DNA from: Congeria kusceri
Lineage: Eukaryota > Mollusca > Bivalvia > Myida > Dreissenidae
Reading direction: 5' to 3'
Length of the DNA stretch: 64,000 nucleotides
Assembly: GCA_027627225.1 (NCBI GenBank)
Contig: JAPFQT010000041.1
Coordinates: forward strand, 362,501 to 426,500
In this document: one piece after another, positions 13,600 through 25,481 of the stretch
Position numbering within the stretch: the stretch's first letter is position 1
Layout of the letters: every line of letters begins with the position of its first letter
Made by a program: the position numbers and the translations under genes
Notes under the pieces: model-generated
What the model was told of the DNA's origin: nothing
The model's input: the letters and a program-made list of their open reading frames with translations, nothing else
Database searches by the model: none

Positions 13600-14724
13600 T
13601 AGGCAGGGTGTGACAGACGCGGACACACGACAAACATAACCGCGGCGCCTGAATCCAGCATAACAGACACGCCCCCACGTAGAGGCCGATTTGGTAGTTG
13701 CCATCTGACTGTTTCTGTGCCTTGCGAATACGGAGAAGGCGATCAGTTAAAGAAACCTAGGAAATAAATCACCAGCAACAGTACTATCATCATCGTCATC
13801 GTCTTGTAGTAGTAATCCTCCTCCTCCTCTCTCTCCTCATCATCATCATCGTCATCGTCGTCGTCTTGTAGTAGTAATCCTCCTCCTCCTCCTCCCCCTC
13901 CTCCTCCTCCTCATCATCATCATCATCATTATCATCATTATCATAATCATCATCATAATAATCATCATCGTCATCAGCATCATCATCATAGTCGTCATCA
14001 TCATTATCATCCTCATCATCATCATCATCATTATCATCATCATCATTGTCATCCATGACTAATACAATTACAATTCAACTTCAAATACAAGGTCATTATT
14101 AATTGTAAGTCATTAACGTCATATAACTTCGGTATTAAATGAGATATTAAAACGGGCTATAAAATGTTTTGCATGTGATTCGATACTTTACTCACTCGTT
14201 TTTCTTTCATTTTATTCACGTGCGATTGCCTTTTGAGGGTTTGGGCATGGTATATCCTTATAAAGTTCTTTGGATCGCTCTCGTCCTAAGTGGGCTGGGA
14301 ATTTTTCTCTTTGTACTTGCGTGATTTTGTAAAGTAAACACTAATATGTGTATATGGTGGTAAGCATTTGCAATGTAACATCGTGTTTGGTGACAAGATT
14401 TTAATGTATACAACAAGTAAAGAACGTTAAAATGACAAAAACAATCGTCGATGCATTTTTTTCCACGCGCCGCGGAGTATGCTGATAGGCATGCGCACGG
14501 GTACGAGCTCTTTTAACACCGAAATTATATGACGTTATAGAATCACAGAAGACAACAGCATGGCTGTCATGGTAACCTACCTGCCACTATGAATGATCCG
14601 ATTGCAGAGAATAAAGTGAGTTTTTTGTCAGTGTTGCGATATATACGAATCGTGCTTTAGCTATCTGCAAATCCGTTCGCTAAAAGGCCTATTATCACGA
14701 ACGCTCTGATGGCTTTCATAGTTT
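13600..14724 (-). pseudogene. Decayed paralogue of the claudin-like gene
   Basis: The middle exon is at 14581-14724 (minus), with acceptor TTATTCAG and donor GTAGGT. It is 144 nt, exactly the length and phase of the middle exon at 8716-8859. It translates to TMKAIRAFVIIGLLANGF, then hits an in-frame TAA, then continues to FSAIGSFIVAG. The last exon begins at 13756 after a TTTCCTAG acceptor. It needs a one-base correction near its start to read LIAFSVFARH, and another to reach NYQIGLYVGACLLCWIQAP, which parallels NYGGGFALCVVAWLFSWIQA of the intact-looking copy. Exon 1 was not found upstream. One stop and two frameshifts make this a pseudogene; conserved exon borders show it arose by DNA duplication, not retroposition. 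Confidence 0.7.
13785..14055. repeat. (CAT)n/(CTC)n trinucleotide satellite
   Basis: About 270 bp of imperfect ATC/CAT units mixed with CCT/CTC blocks, within the intron of the claudin-like pseudogene. The open frames through it (poly-Asp/Glu or Met/Arg-rich) are low-complexity artefacts. Confidence 0.95.
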
Positions 14725-15300
14725 CTGAATAAAGAAAACAGATCGGGCACGATTAGCATTATCGTTGAGCATCCTGTGCTATTGTCAGTTGAGAAAATCG
14801 CTAAATATCTCGTAATTACGAGTTACCTTGTCGTAAATACGAGCAGACACAGTGCCACTTAAGATTAATAATTCTTTAAGGTTAACAGTCTTCAGCTTTT
14901 GCAAAAGCTGTATATAATGTTAAGTAATTGTATAGGTTCCTGGGTAATCACTAATAATTGCTACTCAGGTAGAAGTGTTTACAGAGCAGATACCTGGTAC
15001 TAGAGAAATAGTAATAGTATCGTATTAATAGTAGTAAATAATGTTAGGATGATAATACAAATAGTAAATGAGTAGTGTAACTTTCGTTTCAAAACCATCG
15101 GGCGTTAACCAAAGCAGCGGATAACAGTGCTCTGTCTGGAGCTCGATAAAAATAAGTAAGAATGGGCACGCGAGTTCCTGTATCGCTCCACTGGCTCGTT
15201 AATTAAGAAGTGTCAGAAGCAAAATGACCCTGATACGGTACATTACGGCCATGTTGTTGCTTTTTTTTACAATTCATAACAGGTTTATAAGTATTTGGTA
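14725..15300. other. Non-coding stretch where pseudogene exon 1 would be expected
   Basis: I looked on the minus strand for a TM1 segment followed by W..C and did not find it. The sequence holds nothing else recognisable. Confidence 0.35.
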
Positions 15301-15850
15301 GATAACCACCTAAGGAAAATGTCTGTTATATTATTTTGATCAAATATCTAACCAGTGGTTTCTGACATGAAGTTTTAAATATAACCATATTATGAAAAAT
15401 GGTCCAGCCCCCAAGAGGCCATTTTTTACGGATCCGGACTATTTGAGCAACTTTGGTAGAGAACCATCCGAGGAACATTTAGGTGTAATTATTTTTAAAA
15501 CAATCCAACCAGTCTTTTCTGACAAAACGATTTTCAAACTTGTCAATATACATGAAGCCATATAAGGTAAATGTCCCCCCCCCACCCGCACCCCTCACCC
15601 CCACCCCACCCCCGCAGTCATGTTTTACAACTGACCTTAACAATTTGAGCAACTTTTGTAGAGAACCAGTCAAGAAACAGTTCTGTATTTCAAAATCCAA
15701 CCAGTTGTTCCTGACAAGAAGATTTTCAAAGTTTTCAATATCGCCTTGCCCCTGGCGGTCATGTTTTTCAACTAAGCAGACCCATTTGAGCAGTTTTGAT
15801 GGAGAACCACCAAAGGAACATTTCTGTGAACTCATTTGAAAGTTCACTAA
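15300..15850. repeat. Tandem repeat, about 3 monomers of roughly 165 bp, with poly-C insert
   Basis: The phrase TTTGAGCAACTTT.GTAGAGAACCA, with the following GGAACATTT..G, recurs near 15440, 15645 and 15785. An AATCCAACCAGT..TTCTGACAAGA block lies between copies. A C-rich stretch (CCCACCC units) sits at about 15573-15615. Monomer length and style (GAACCA..AAGGAACATTTCTG) resemble other bivalve tandem-core elements, but no head hairpin or 3' hairpin is seen. Confidence 0.6.
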
Positions 15851-15859
15851 CCGGTTTAG

Positions 15860-18800
15860 GTGGAGATGTCGTTTTCTCTTTATAGCACTGAAGACTATCT
15901 TGTACTGCACTAAAGCAACTAAATGGACTGGCACGGTCTGAGTTTGCGAATGACTGACCTTTGCATTAGATCCCATGGTGTAATCAGAAGATCTTTATTT
16001 CAAGCAAGAAATAAATTGACCAGTTGCAAACTCATTGATCGCTCCGACTTCCTGTTATCTAAGGTTGTTGAATCAAGGATTTTAAGTAAATTGATGAGAT
16101 TATGCAACATTGTGTTATTTTCACTAAATATAAAAATCTATAAACCCATAACTGGGCAACTCAATCCTTAAATGACAAGTCGCAACTGGTAAATTGCCAA
16201 AACCGTACGAGACAAACACGAGACATACACAAAACACAAATATGTTTTAAAATTGGAATCATGGCCTTGGAACGGTCAATACACAGTATTGTAAATACAA
16301 GTTGTTGATTGGCTTGTTATGGCAATGGTTATGGTTATTTTCAACTATCGGCAAACGTTGTAAACTTGGTCATACAATAATAAAACATGCACAATGGGTC
16401 ACATAAGAGTCTACATTCTCAATGATAGTGGTGTCTATATTGAAGAGGATGATAAGCCTTGACTATTGTGAGGGGAAAAGAGGGCAATGGAAATGAACAT
16501 TTATTTGAAAGATGATCTACAAAGTGTACAGTAGTCAATATCAGTGTACCTAGGTCCATACCCGCAAAGCTCAAATTTCTTAAAACCATTAAATTTCTTA
16601 AGAATTTTTCTCGTTATTTTTAAGTTAAGTTTGTCTTAATGGTCTTGATGAAGTAGAGAATCAAATGGTACTTCTTATTTTACTATATCTAGAATATAAC
16701 ATATTGAGTTTCACACAGAAAATTATATTTGAATTGTTCCCTTTAATATGACTTCAGTTGAGATTATCCTTAGGGGCTTTGTGGATAGGGCCTCTTGACA
16801 CCTGACACCGTATCATATTCAACCAATCGAAACACGACAGTATGCGGTTAACTCATTGACTGGGCGCTATATTTGCTAATGATAACGCAATGCAATGGGA
16901 ATGGTAGTTCAAACAAACAGAGTTGAAGACCCCATGGAGAGGCCAGATATTCCTTTAACTAGGCCTTTAAACCAAAGCATAATTGTTTAAAACAGGAAAT
17001 TTAAATACAAGAACAATACAAAGAGTCTGCTTAATTATCATCCTTCCTAAATCTATGTATGGACCACGAATCTGCATAATGTAGGTATTTCCTTAAATGT
17101 GGAAATACCAAAATGTGTTTAACCGTTCTGCAAAGTACTAAATGACGGGTACAAGTTTCGATAATTATCGAGTGGAAATTATTTGCAAGTTTGGACAACG
17201 ATTTCCTCAAAGGTTTCAGATGTGTATCTGTTCACCGGTTTCGTGAGGTCACATTTTACCATCGCGATTGACTCGATAACTCAGTCATTTTTTAAAAAAA
17301 CACGAGAAGCGGAAGATCAAGCATCGTAAATTTAATTTCCTTTGGCTTTTAAAATACACAATAGTGTTATAACAATTGGGAAAATTGTGAAAGGTGTTTT
17401 GAAAGAATTTCACATTTTTTCGCCTTCAGCTTCAAACAAAAAGTGATGAACCGTAGACAATAAAATGTGGATAACTGGAAATGTGTAAAATTCGTTTTAT
17501 ACAGGATATAATATTTTGACCATATTAAGAAAAAATAGAATACGCACGCAACATGATATATTTCTGCACCATTTCTTACTTTGGAATTTCCTTTAAAAGT
17601 TTGAAAGGAACTATATTTTTTTATTCCTTATGCCATTACGCTCTCCATTTTCAGAAAGTCATCCTCGACCCTCAAATTGCAAAAACAAGGGAAAGCCCGT
17701 GAAAATGTGTATAACTGCAAGAACGACGCATGAAATAGTGTGTTTTAAAGAGGGTTAACTTGTACGATTTTGTACAAAAATTATAATGTAAAACCATCCA
17801 TTGATTCTAATTATGTCAGTATATTTTTAAAATAATGCAATAATACATGTTGAGAATAATTTATGTTCAGCCAGAAACGCGAATTAAGAGAGAAATTTAA
17901 AACTAAAATAATACTTCGCTGCGCAGCGAACTATTATATACATGTATACACAGCGTGTAGACGAGACAGATCGATTGATGACGCTTGCGCATTCCTTACT
18001 TACTCATTCAAAGCCGAATGTAGCCATTACTGTGGGATAAACGGGTCTGTATCGACAGAAGATATATATATTTTACTTTTGCGATAAGAGAAATAGTTTT
18101 TGTCGATGTTGACGTTTATTGATGTTATATAAAACGGGTTTCTGTTAATGGGTAACGAAAGAGACACGAAATAAATCTATAAAAATCAGACAGTCCCTCT
18201 ATAACCTATTGCTACAAAAGTATTGAGAAGCGATATAATCCTTTTCATTGTGCAATTAGACATAAAAAAATTACAATCAGCTCCTAAAATACTCTGCAGA
18301 TCATACACTTCAAGTCAGATTGATTTGTGTCAAGTGACACTCGAGATAAAATTGTCGCAAATGTTTAACCCCAAAATTGTTTTTCGAGGTTTTCTCGCAA
18401 GTCCTGATAAAAGTGGTCCATTGTATATTCCATAGGCGGTTTCAGAGAGGTGGAAGCATCGTACACCCTCACCCTTAAAACTTGTATGATTCGATTTTTT
18501 AAACCATAAATTAACTTATAAACTAATTACTTATAGAAATGTTGCCATTAAACGAATCTGATATTAATCTGATATTAGATATCAGCTTTATTATCAACTT
18601 ATGTTCTACAGAAGCCTAGTACACGTCTATAGAACCTATTCTAAAAGCTAATCAATAATATCTCGCAAGTTAATTGTCATTAGTTTGCAAAATATAACTT
18701 AGCATGTATAGGCCCCCCACTATCTCAAAATCCGGTAACCGCGCATGCATTCTTTTGCAATTTATTTCGGGATACGGTATTCAAGGGACATTCCCTTTTA

Positions 18801-19170
18801 AAACCACAAAATTGCGACATTTAAATGCATAATAATTTGCTAATACACTTAAAAGTAATGATGGCTGTAATTAAGATCAAATAGTACGTACCTTACAATG
18901 TATATAAATAAATATTATTTAAATGTAGTAAAAGTTTCAAAGTGTGTTTAAAGTGTGTTTATATTTTGCAAATACTTTATTTGAAGTTTATTTAATTACT
19001 CAGTTTACATTAAATCTATAAATCAGTTTGAGTTGCAAACTAAATCATATTAGTATTAACTGTATGTAAAGTTACGTGCTAATTACACGTTCATTTCAGT
19101 GTGATGAATGTATGGGAATGTCTCTTCAAAATAAGATATATAAATTTGGATGAACATTCAACTGTGTGGT
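15860..19170. other. Non-coding stretch with small palindromes
   Basis: No supported gene. Notable small structures are a hairpin at about 17085-17110 (GGTATTTCC/GGAAATACC) and a perfect 16-bp palindrome TTCGCTGCGCAGCGAA at 17915-17930. A block at 16920-16975 is related to the foldback element at 19490-20175 (shared GGCCAGA.ATTCCTT and AGGCCTTTAAA). Confidence 0.4.
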
Positions 19171-19176
19171 TTCAAT

Positions 19177-19445
19177 CATTATTAACAGTTTGCACTTTTT
19201 CCTTTCCCACACAATATAGCACTGAAAGCTATACCTTGGGAGCTTTCATCCATCTACTATGGACTTCATTAGCCAACTGATCTCCTTTACATTGACCTCG
19301 AGAGGTGTCATTCCTAGTCCCCAGTCAATGTAAAGGAGATATCTTCGCTGATAAGTCAATAGTAGATGGATAAAAGCTCCCATGGTATAGCTTTCAATAC
19401 TATAGTGTGTGAGAAAGGAAAAAGTACAAACAGTTGATAAAGATA
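19177..19445. repeat. 270-bp inverted repeat (foldback)
   Basis: The left arm reads outer AACAGTTTG, then CTTTTTCCTTTCCCACAC, GAAAGCTATACC, GGGAGCTTT, CCATCTACTA and CCTTTACATTGAC. The right arm holds the same blocks reverse-complemented in reverse order. The loop centre is near 19311. Several indels and substitutions separate the arms, so this is an older palindrome. Confidence 0.85.
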
Positions 19446-19489
19446 AATAAAAGCCTGCCAATGTTGTGTTATGTAACAAAGAAGCGTGC

Positions 19490-20180
19490 TTAAAGGCCTA
19501 CTTCCATCCTTCTTTATTTGACCCCCCCCCCAAATCTGGGGTATTATACCCCTGTATATTGACAACCTGCTGTGGACACAGTGAGGCGACCCTTATCAGT
19601 TGATATCAGTGCACCGCTGCAGAGGAAACTGTGCACTTAGCCATTGCTCAGTCAGCTTAGAGAAAACATTGCAGATAATGATAAGAGATTTTATGGTTGT
19701 CCAATACGCTGAGTGCAATACCCCATGAAGTGGCCAGACATTCCTTAAACTAAGCCTTTAAAAGCCTAGTTTAATCTTTCTTTATTTGACCCCTCCGAGG
19801 CTGGGGTATTGTACCCCCGCGTATTGGCACCCTGCTGTGGTCACAGTGTGGAAACAGTGTGGCGACCCTTATCAGCTGAGATCAATACACTGTTGCAACT
19901 GAACATAGCACTCAACCATTGCTCAGTCAGTTAAAGAAAAGTCTGGCTTCTCCATGGTGTACTTCACTCTGTTTATTGGTCCACCATAAAATAACTTATC
20001 ATTAACTGCAATCTTTTTCTCTCAGCTGAGTGCACTGTTTCAGTTGCAGCAGTGTAGTGATCTCAGCTGATAATGGTGTCCACACTGTAACAATAGCAGG
20101 GTGCCAATACAGAGGGGTACAATACCCCAGATTTGGAGGGAGAGGGTCAAATAAAGAAGGATTCAACTAGGCCTTTTGAA
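19490..20180. mobile_element. Foldback/MITE-like element built from four related arms
   Basis: The ends AAGGCCTACTTC.ATCCTTC (left) and GAAGGATTCAACTAGGCCTT (right) are inverted copies. Blocks for CTTTATTTGACC, GGGGTATT.TACCCC, CCTGCTGTGG, ACCCTTATCAG and CATTGCTCAGTCAG occur in direct copy at about 19500 and 19775, and inverted at about 20040-20165. The segment 19640-19760 pairs with 19940-20045. The result is a near full-length hairpin with an internal duplicated arm. No coding capacity. Confidence 0.75.
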
Positions 20181-20189
20181 CCCACCTAT

Positions 20190-20345
20190 GGCGGATCCGT
20201 GGTCTAGTGGTAACGCACTGGCTTCACAAACCAGGGGTCGCAGGTTCGAGCCCCCGCTACACCCTAACCTACTAACACGTCTTTTGCAGCTGATCTCAAA
20301 TCGAATACGTTTCGAGACTTAAATCGAGGTGAGGTGTAATAAGTG
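20190..20345 (+). mobile_element. tRNA-derived SINE (tRNA-Val-like head)
   Basis: The A box TGGTCTAGTGG (20200-20210) and B box GGTTCGAGCCC (20243-20253) have tRNA-like spacing. The anticodon arm CTGG..CCAG carries a seven-base loop TTCACAA with CAC in the anticodon position. The acceptor stem and T stem do not pair, so this is not a working tRNA gene. Downstream sequence is non-tRNA and the 3' limit is uncertain. Confidence 0.6.
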
Positions 20346-21150
20346 ATACCCACCGGACACTAAAAGACCCAGGGTCGGGAATGGAACGAGGCGTCTCCTG
20401 TATCTTGCACTATCCCCCGTAACACAACTAACAAGTCTTCTGGGGACGATTGACATATGGAAGAGAATCCCGGTGCACTCGATAACAATGTACTACACAC
20501 ACCTTTAAGCACAAATATTGTCTTAATGTCTAATAATGAGACACTGTGTGTGATCCAGGTTTGAGACAAGTAACAAACAAAAATAATGATCAGATCAAAC
20601 ACGTAGAAGACAACAAGTCATGGAAAACTGGGTAAAATATCCGATGTTTTTTATTAGTTACGCAAAGCCTATTTTCGAAACCCCATATTTCATGAGACTG
20701 ATCGTCAAGGCTAAGGGTAAATACTGAAGTATGAAGTTATCTGCTTTATTCCGCAAACTTACAGGTTTTGCTCGTTTAAAACGTTTAAAGGGTAATTATG
20801 TTGATTAAGCTGTAGAACCTAATGAACAATAACGAAAAAAAGAAGTTTTTATTATACTTGTCCGGGATGTATAATAAAAGAAACACAGTAAGGGACATAA
20901 TCGCTTCTTAGCCTACATAGTTACATCGCGAGTTATCGTTACTAGATTGGGAAATAAAAAGCAAGTTTAAAAACTGTTATCTACGGTGGCATAGAACTGC
21001 CATACGATAACCACTTCGCGTGTGTTACCACTTGAGGTTCGTGTTATTCATCTTATATCTTAACTCGTGTTATTTATTTTATATCTTAACAGCGTTTGCG
21101 AATTTTTTGGCTTAACGAAAAGCAAGTCTGAAAGTGCCCAGAACTGACAT
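20346..21150. other. Non-coding stretch, nothing recognised
   Basis: AT-rich with only short frames. A possible continuation of the SINE body lies to about 20420. Confidence 0.3.
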
Positions 21151-21154
21151 CAGA

Positions 21155-21550
21155 ATTTCCGCCAATAAAATCATATGTGATTTCACGAATATTAACTAGT
21201 TAACATTTGCGTTGTAAGCTAATTATCTATTATCTTAAAACGCTATTCTGAACAAGTTAATATTCGTGATAATTATCTTACAATGCAAATCATTTAAAAG
21301 TTATTAATATCCGTCATACCACTTAATTTTCATGTTACGCGAACCTTTCTCAAACAGATTCGTGTTAGTAAGAAGACCTCGCGCACACAATATATGTGGC
21401 ATCACGAATATTAACTATTTAAAATTTGCGTGGTAAGATAATTGACATTATAATATTCGTGTTAGTAAGCCATCGCGGAAGACCTCGCGCACAATTTTTG
21501 TGGTATCAAGAATATCAACTAGTTAAAAGATTTTCGTTGTAAGATATTTA
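21155..21550. repeat. Mixed direct and inverted copies of a ~100-bp repeat
   Basis: The block 'CACGAATATTAACTA.TTAA..ATTTGCGTGGTAAG' occurs at about 21183 and 21412, and degraded near 21508. It occurs inverted at about 21260-21330 (TTAATATTCGTGATAATT and CTTACAATGCAAAT). CCTCGCGCACA flanks two copies near 21377 and 21482. This may be a tandemised MITE. Confidence 0.55.
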
Positions 21551-21754
21551 TAATTCTGAATGGAAGCAATTTCGATGTCAAGCATTTTATTTATATGGCT
21601 AACGTCAGTTTGGATTTCCCCCTTAGCATAAAGAAAATATTTTTGTATCTCAAACAGGTATTTCTCAGTGAATATAAACTGGCATTTCCCATTCACCAGA
21701 CAGAGACACGTAGTGTTATAGAAATTGAGTGTGTAGGTTGACATACCCCGTCAT

Positions 21755-21990
21755 ACCCGCACAGTAGTTTGAACAGTATTTCCCTTCTTGTCCGCAAGGT
21801 CAGTGAACTTAGCATTGGCATTCTTATCGATGTCCTTGATCGTGGTATAGTAGCGCGTGCAAGCAATCTTGTAGAGCTCGTACATAGCTGCGTCCGCCTC
21901 AATGACCAGACCGCAAGGAGCTTTCTTAGGGTTTAAACTAGTATTAGCAATCCTCCTTTCCGCCGCAATAGGACGGCAGGTAAAATTAGT
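21755..21990 (-). other. Exon-like open block of unknown family
   Basis: A minus-strand frame stays open from about 21990 to a TGA at about 21766. Its composition is unlike the surrounding AT-rich repeats: it reads TCRPIAAERRIAN, then KKAPCGLVIEADAAMYEL, then YKIACTRYYTTIKDID and KFTDLADKKGNT. There are three cysteines and a soluble, mixed-charge profile. The end CGG|GTATGA could be a donor. An AG acceptor upstream is only weakly placed (for example CCCTAAG before AAAGCT). I do not recognise the family. It could be an internal exon of an unseen gene, a pseudo-exon or a transposon remnant. Confidence 0.35.
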
Positions 21991-23564
21991 TAATTTTCAA
22001 TGTTTCCAAGGCACATTGTTTTAAAAGGTCAGTACACTCATAAGATACAGCAGTCAATCTTTAAAATAACAGCACTTTTACCAGTAAAACCACCTACAAA
22101 TTAAATAAAACTCTAAATATTTAGATACAAATGTTCCCCTTCACCAAATCACGTCTGCCACCGTTCACATCCGGCCCATTCTAGATATCTTAGCTAGCCT
22201 AAAATATTTTTAATTGTTCGAACATTTCAATGCCTGTGAAATTTAATAGTTAATAAAATACCCTCAGTTCCGTATATTTGTACAGTTGCACTATGTATTT
22301 ATTTATATGGGTGTCGGTTATTTCGTAAAATAGCCATTTCGTAACCATTCATTTTCGGTTATTTCGTACACAGCGATCGGTCATTTCGTAACCATGTCGG
22401 TCAATTAGTAACCACTTTGTTTGTGTGTGTCAATTCGTAACCACGTTGTTTGTGTGTGTCTTACTGAAAATATATTCATAAAAATATGTATATAATAATG
22501 CGTTGATACTAGTAAAATAGAATAAATAGTAACATTTTAAATGTTTGGTTATGCCAAATTTTGAATGTGATTCTTGCATGGTCATGCAAATGTCATGAAA
22601 CATTAAAGTTAAAATGTTGTTTTGCTCGGGTAATCAAATATCTTTAAGTTTCTGTGTCTAAATCAAAATCAACGGAATATTTTATTTCAACTCGAAAGAC
22701 AAAATGAAAAATTGGAATGAATACTATAAAAATAGAGCTCGCACAAAGGGAATATTTTGCTGTGCTTTTAAAGAATAAGCGGTTATGGCAAAGGAATAAT
22801 CATACTTGTAAGCAATAAAATGATATCAAAACAGAAATAAAGCGGATAAAACACACATTTTATAATGTTGCTTTCTATTTGTTTCAGGCACTTTTACGCA
22901 TACTTGTTGAATGAGCTGTCGACGAGTGGGCTTATTTACCCTCGGGACTTCGGTTAAAAACCATTGCCCGAGCACACTGCTTAACATATAAAACTTTGCT
23001 TGATAAAATACTAAAACAACCCTTCTTCAAAGGGTGTTACAATAAAATCTTTGCAGTGTGGGTGCGGTGCTTTAATAAAAATCTAGTCGCAAAAATCTAT
23101 TTTACTGTTAAAAGTCTTTGACAATATAGTCATTACTCCAAGAAGCACTGTAATTGAATAATTCTTGGAAAATATTCATAGAAGCGTTAATATATACAAT
23201 GGAAAAATAATATAGCAGTAAAATGCACTGGTTGACCTTTGCGAAGAATGCAGAGCGTGGGAAAGTTAATTTGCATATAAAACAGGACGCTCAAAAACGG
23301 ATAGTAATTGAACCAATGGAATTAGCTGTTTAGAAGGGGGTGTGACCAATCGGTGTCGAGCGCTAAATTTAGATTTGCAAAGGAAAGTATTTTTAATCAA
23401 AGCTCTGCTAGGTTAAAATATGCAGAGTTAAAAAGTGATATAATTGTATAAATTTTAGGAATTATGTCTGAAATGGAAGTGACATAATAATATTTGGAGT
23501 ATTATGTCTCTATAAAAGTGACATAATTATTTAAATTTGAGGAATGTAAAAATAATTAGTATTT

Positions 23565-25481
23565 TAACTTTATTTATTTATTGTTTCCTTTGCAGTTGAT
23601 ACCTAGATAGAGAGAAAGAGAGAGGATAGCCCAACCTGATAAGATTTAATGATGGGAAACATATAGTTTTATATGAGCCATCAAATTTCTAGACCCATTT
23701 TCCAGCATATGCTGTAATGGGGTTGTTGGAGTCTTTGTAACTTAGAGATCTGGAACAAATATATGGTTTAATAACCATATAAACATAAGAAAATTGGAGG
23801 AAAATACAGGCACAATAGTACCGGTTGTGTATTTAGGGTAAATTAATGAATACTTTAATATATAACCAGATCTCTAAGTGGTTCAACATAGCTTTTAAAG
23901 AATGGATGTGATATTGTCAAGTCAATATTACATTTAAATGCTGTCAATATATGGAAAGGCGGAATTTTGCCAATAAAATAATTTAAAAGGGGGTCATAAT
24001 AATAAATATACCCTGAATGTAATAGGTATTTCAGCTTAATACAGTGAATGGGTGGTATTTAGGATTATTTTACCTTTTCATGTTAAATGTTGAGTAAAAA
24101 TACTCTTGAAATTGAATAAAATGAGTCAGGGTTCATCCACTGATGGAATTTGGATGCTGTTTATTTAAGAGAAGGGCTTGCATAGGCAAGTTAGTTATGC
24201 ATTTAATTAGTTATAGATAATAGACAATTATGAGATAAGTGGTTAGCTTATGTTGAACACTTGCAGACTTGGGATATAGCAAGGTGCTCCAACTTGAGAC
24301 CCTGTCTGTTTAAATCTGAGGAGGGTTGGGCTATTTTAAAATGATAATTTCCCCCCCAGGGTGGCGTTAAAACAATAGTTAAAAACTGCATATATATAAA
24401 TTTACATAAAATGCAGCAAGATAGGCTGCTGGTGACAAAACGGTTACCTAGATAGGGCCACTTAAAACAATATGTTAAGAAAATAACACTATATACAGTT
24501 AAGAATTAACACAACTGGAACATTATTTATAATATGTACAGTTCTACATGTATTGTTCATTTTATATATAGGAATTTAAGAAACTAGAACATTATTTATA
24601 GCATGTACAATTCTACATATATTGTACATGAAGAATAAAAGAAACGAGAAGCCGCCCAGGGGGGAATAAGATGAAATATAAGAAGTGTAGGGTGGTCCGC
24701 CAGCAGGGGTTGGTTTCTGTGAATTTGGGTGGGTAAAGGAGGTATAATTGGACTGGTATGGATGTTTGAATTTGGTGTAGTCCTTTGGACCAGAGGGAGT
24801 GCACGGCAAGATTAAATAACTTAAAAATGGAGCAAAAGGTTGCAAAAGTATTAAAATCTTAAGAAATTGAATATTATGGGAGTGTAATTGTACCAATTTG
24901 GTAAAATTGTTAGTGAATAAAACAGGATTATTATAATCCCTGATAAAAAACTTGCACAAGGCCATATCCAGATGTTAAAATGGATATAGTATATAAAATA
25001 CAGCATTAAGCACTGTACTTATCACAGTATTGATGATTTCTAAAATTCCAATACCTATCTATGGTAGTTGGCCTTGATATGACCGACTGCAAATAAATGC
25101 AAGGAAAAAGGATCCTTGCACCATGCACTCCAATCCGGCGTGGTTCTTAGAGGATGTTTGAAATTGAAGGTGTCCGAGGGGTGAGGAGGGGGTGCAATGC
25201 AGTAAAATATACCCAGAAAAATGGAAGGCCCCGTCGTTTCTAGATATTAAAAACTGCAATAAAAAGGTTTTTATTAAGACACTGAAGAATGTAAGGGTGG
25301 ACTAACGTCATACTCTCATAATAAATGGTTTTAAAATAAGGTATACCAGGTCAATACCATTGACCTGATTTAAAAAGGGCAGGGAATTTCATAGTTCATA
25401 AAAGGTCATATAGTAAAAAACAGTTATAATAACTGTCAAGTAGTTGGTTGGGTTTGACTGCTCCTACCCACCCCTATAGAC
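23565..25481 (-). mobile_element. Non-LTR retrotransposon 3' untranslated region
   Basis: Sequence downstream of ORF2 on the minus strand, without open frames. It contains a ~75-bp direct repeat (around 24515-24560 and 24590-24630, sharing GAACATTATTTATA and ATGTACA.TTCTACAT). An (AATAAA)n-like tail near 23567-23580 (AATAAATAAATAAAG on the minus strand) is my best guess for the 3' end. The boundary is uncertain because I found no target duplication. Confidence 0.45.

Noticed and set aside
13796..14056. Asp/Glu-rich frame
   Set aside because: Low-complexity (CAT)n/(CTC)n sequence within a pseudogene intron.
20190..20262. Functional tRNA-Val gene
   Set aside because: A and B boxes and a CAC loop are present, but acceptor and T stems do not pair; called a SINE.
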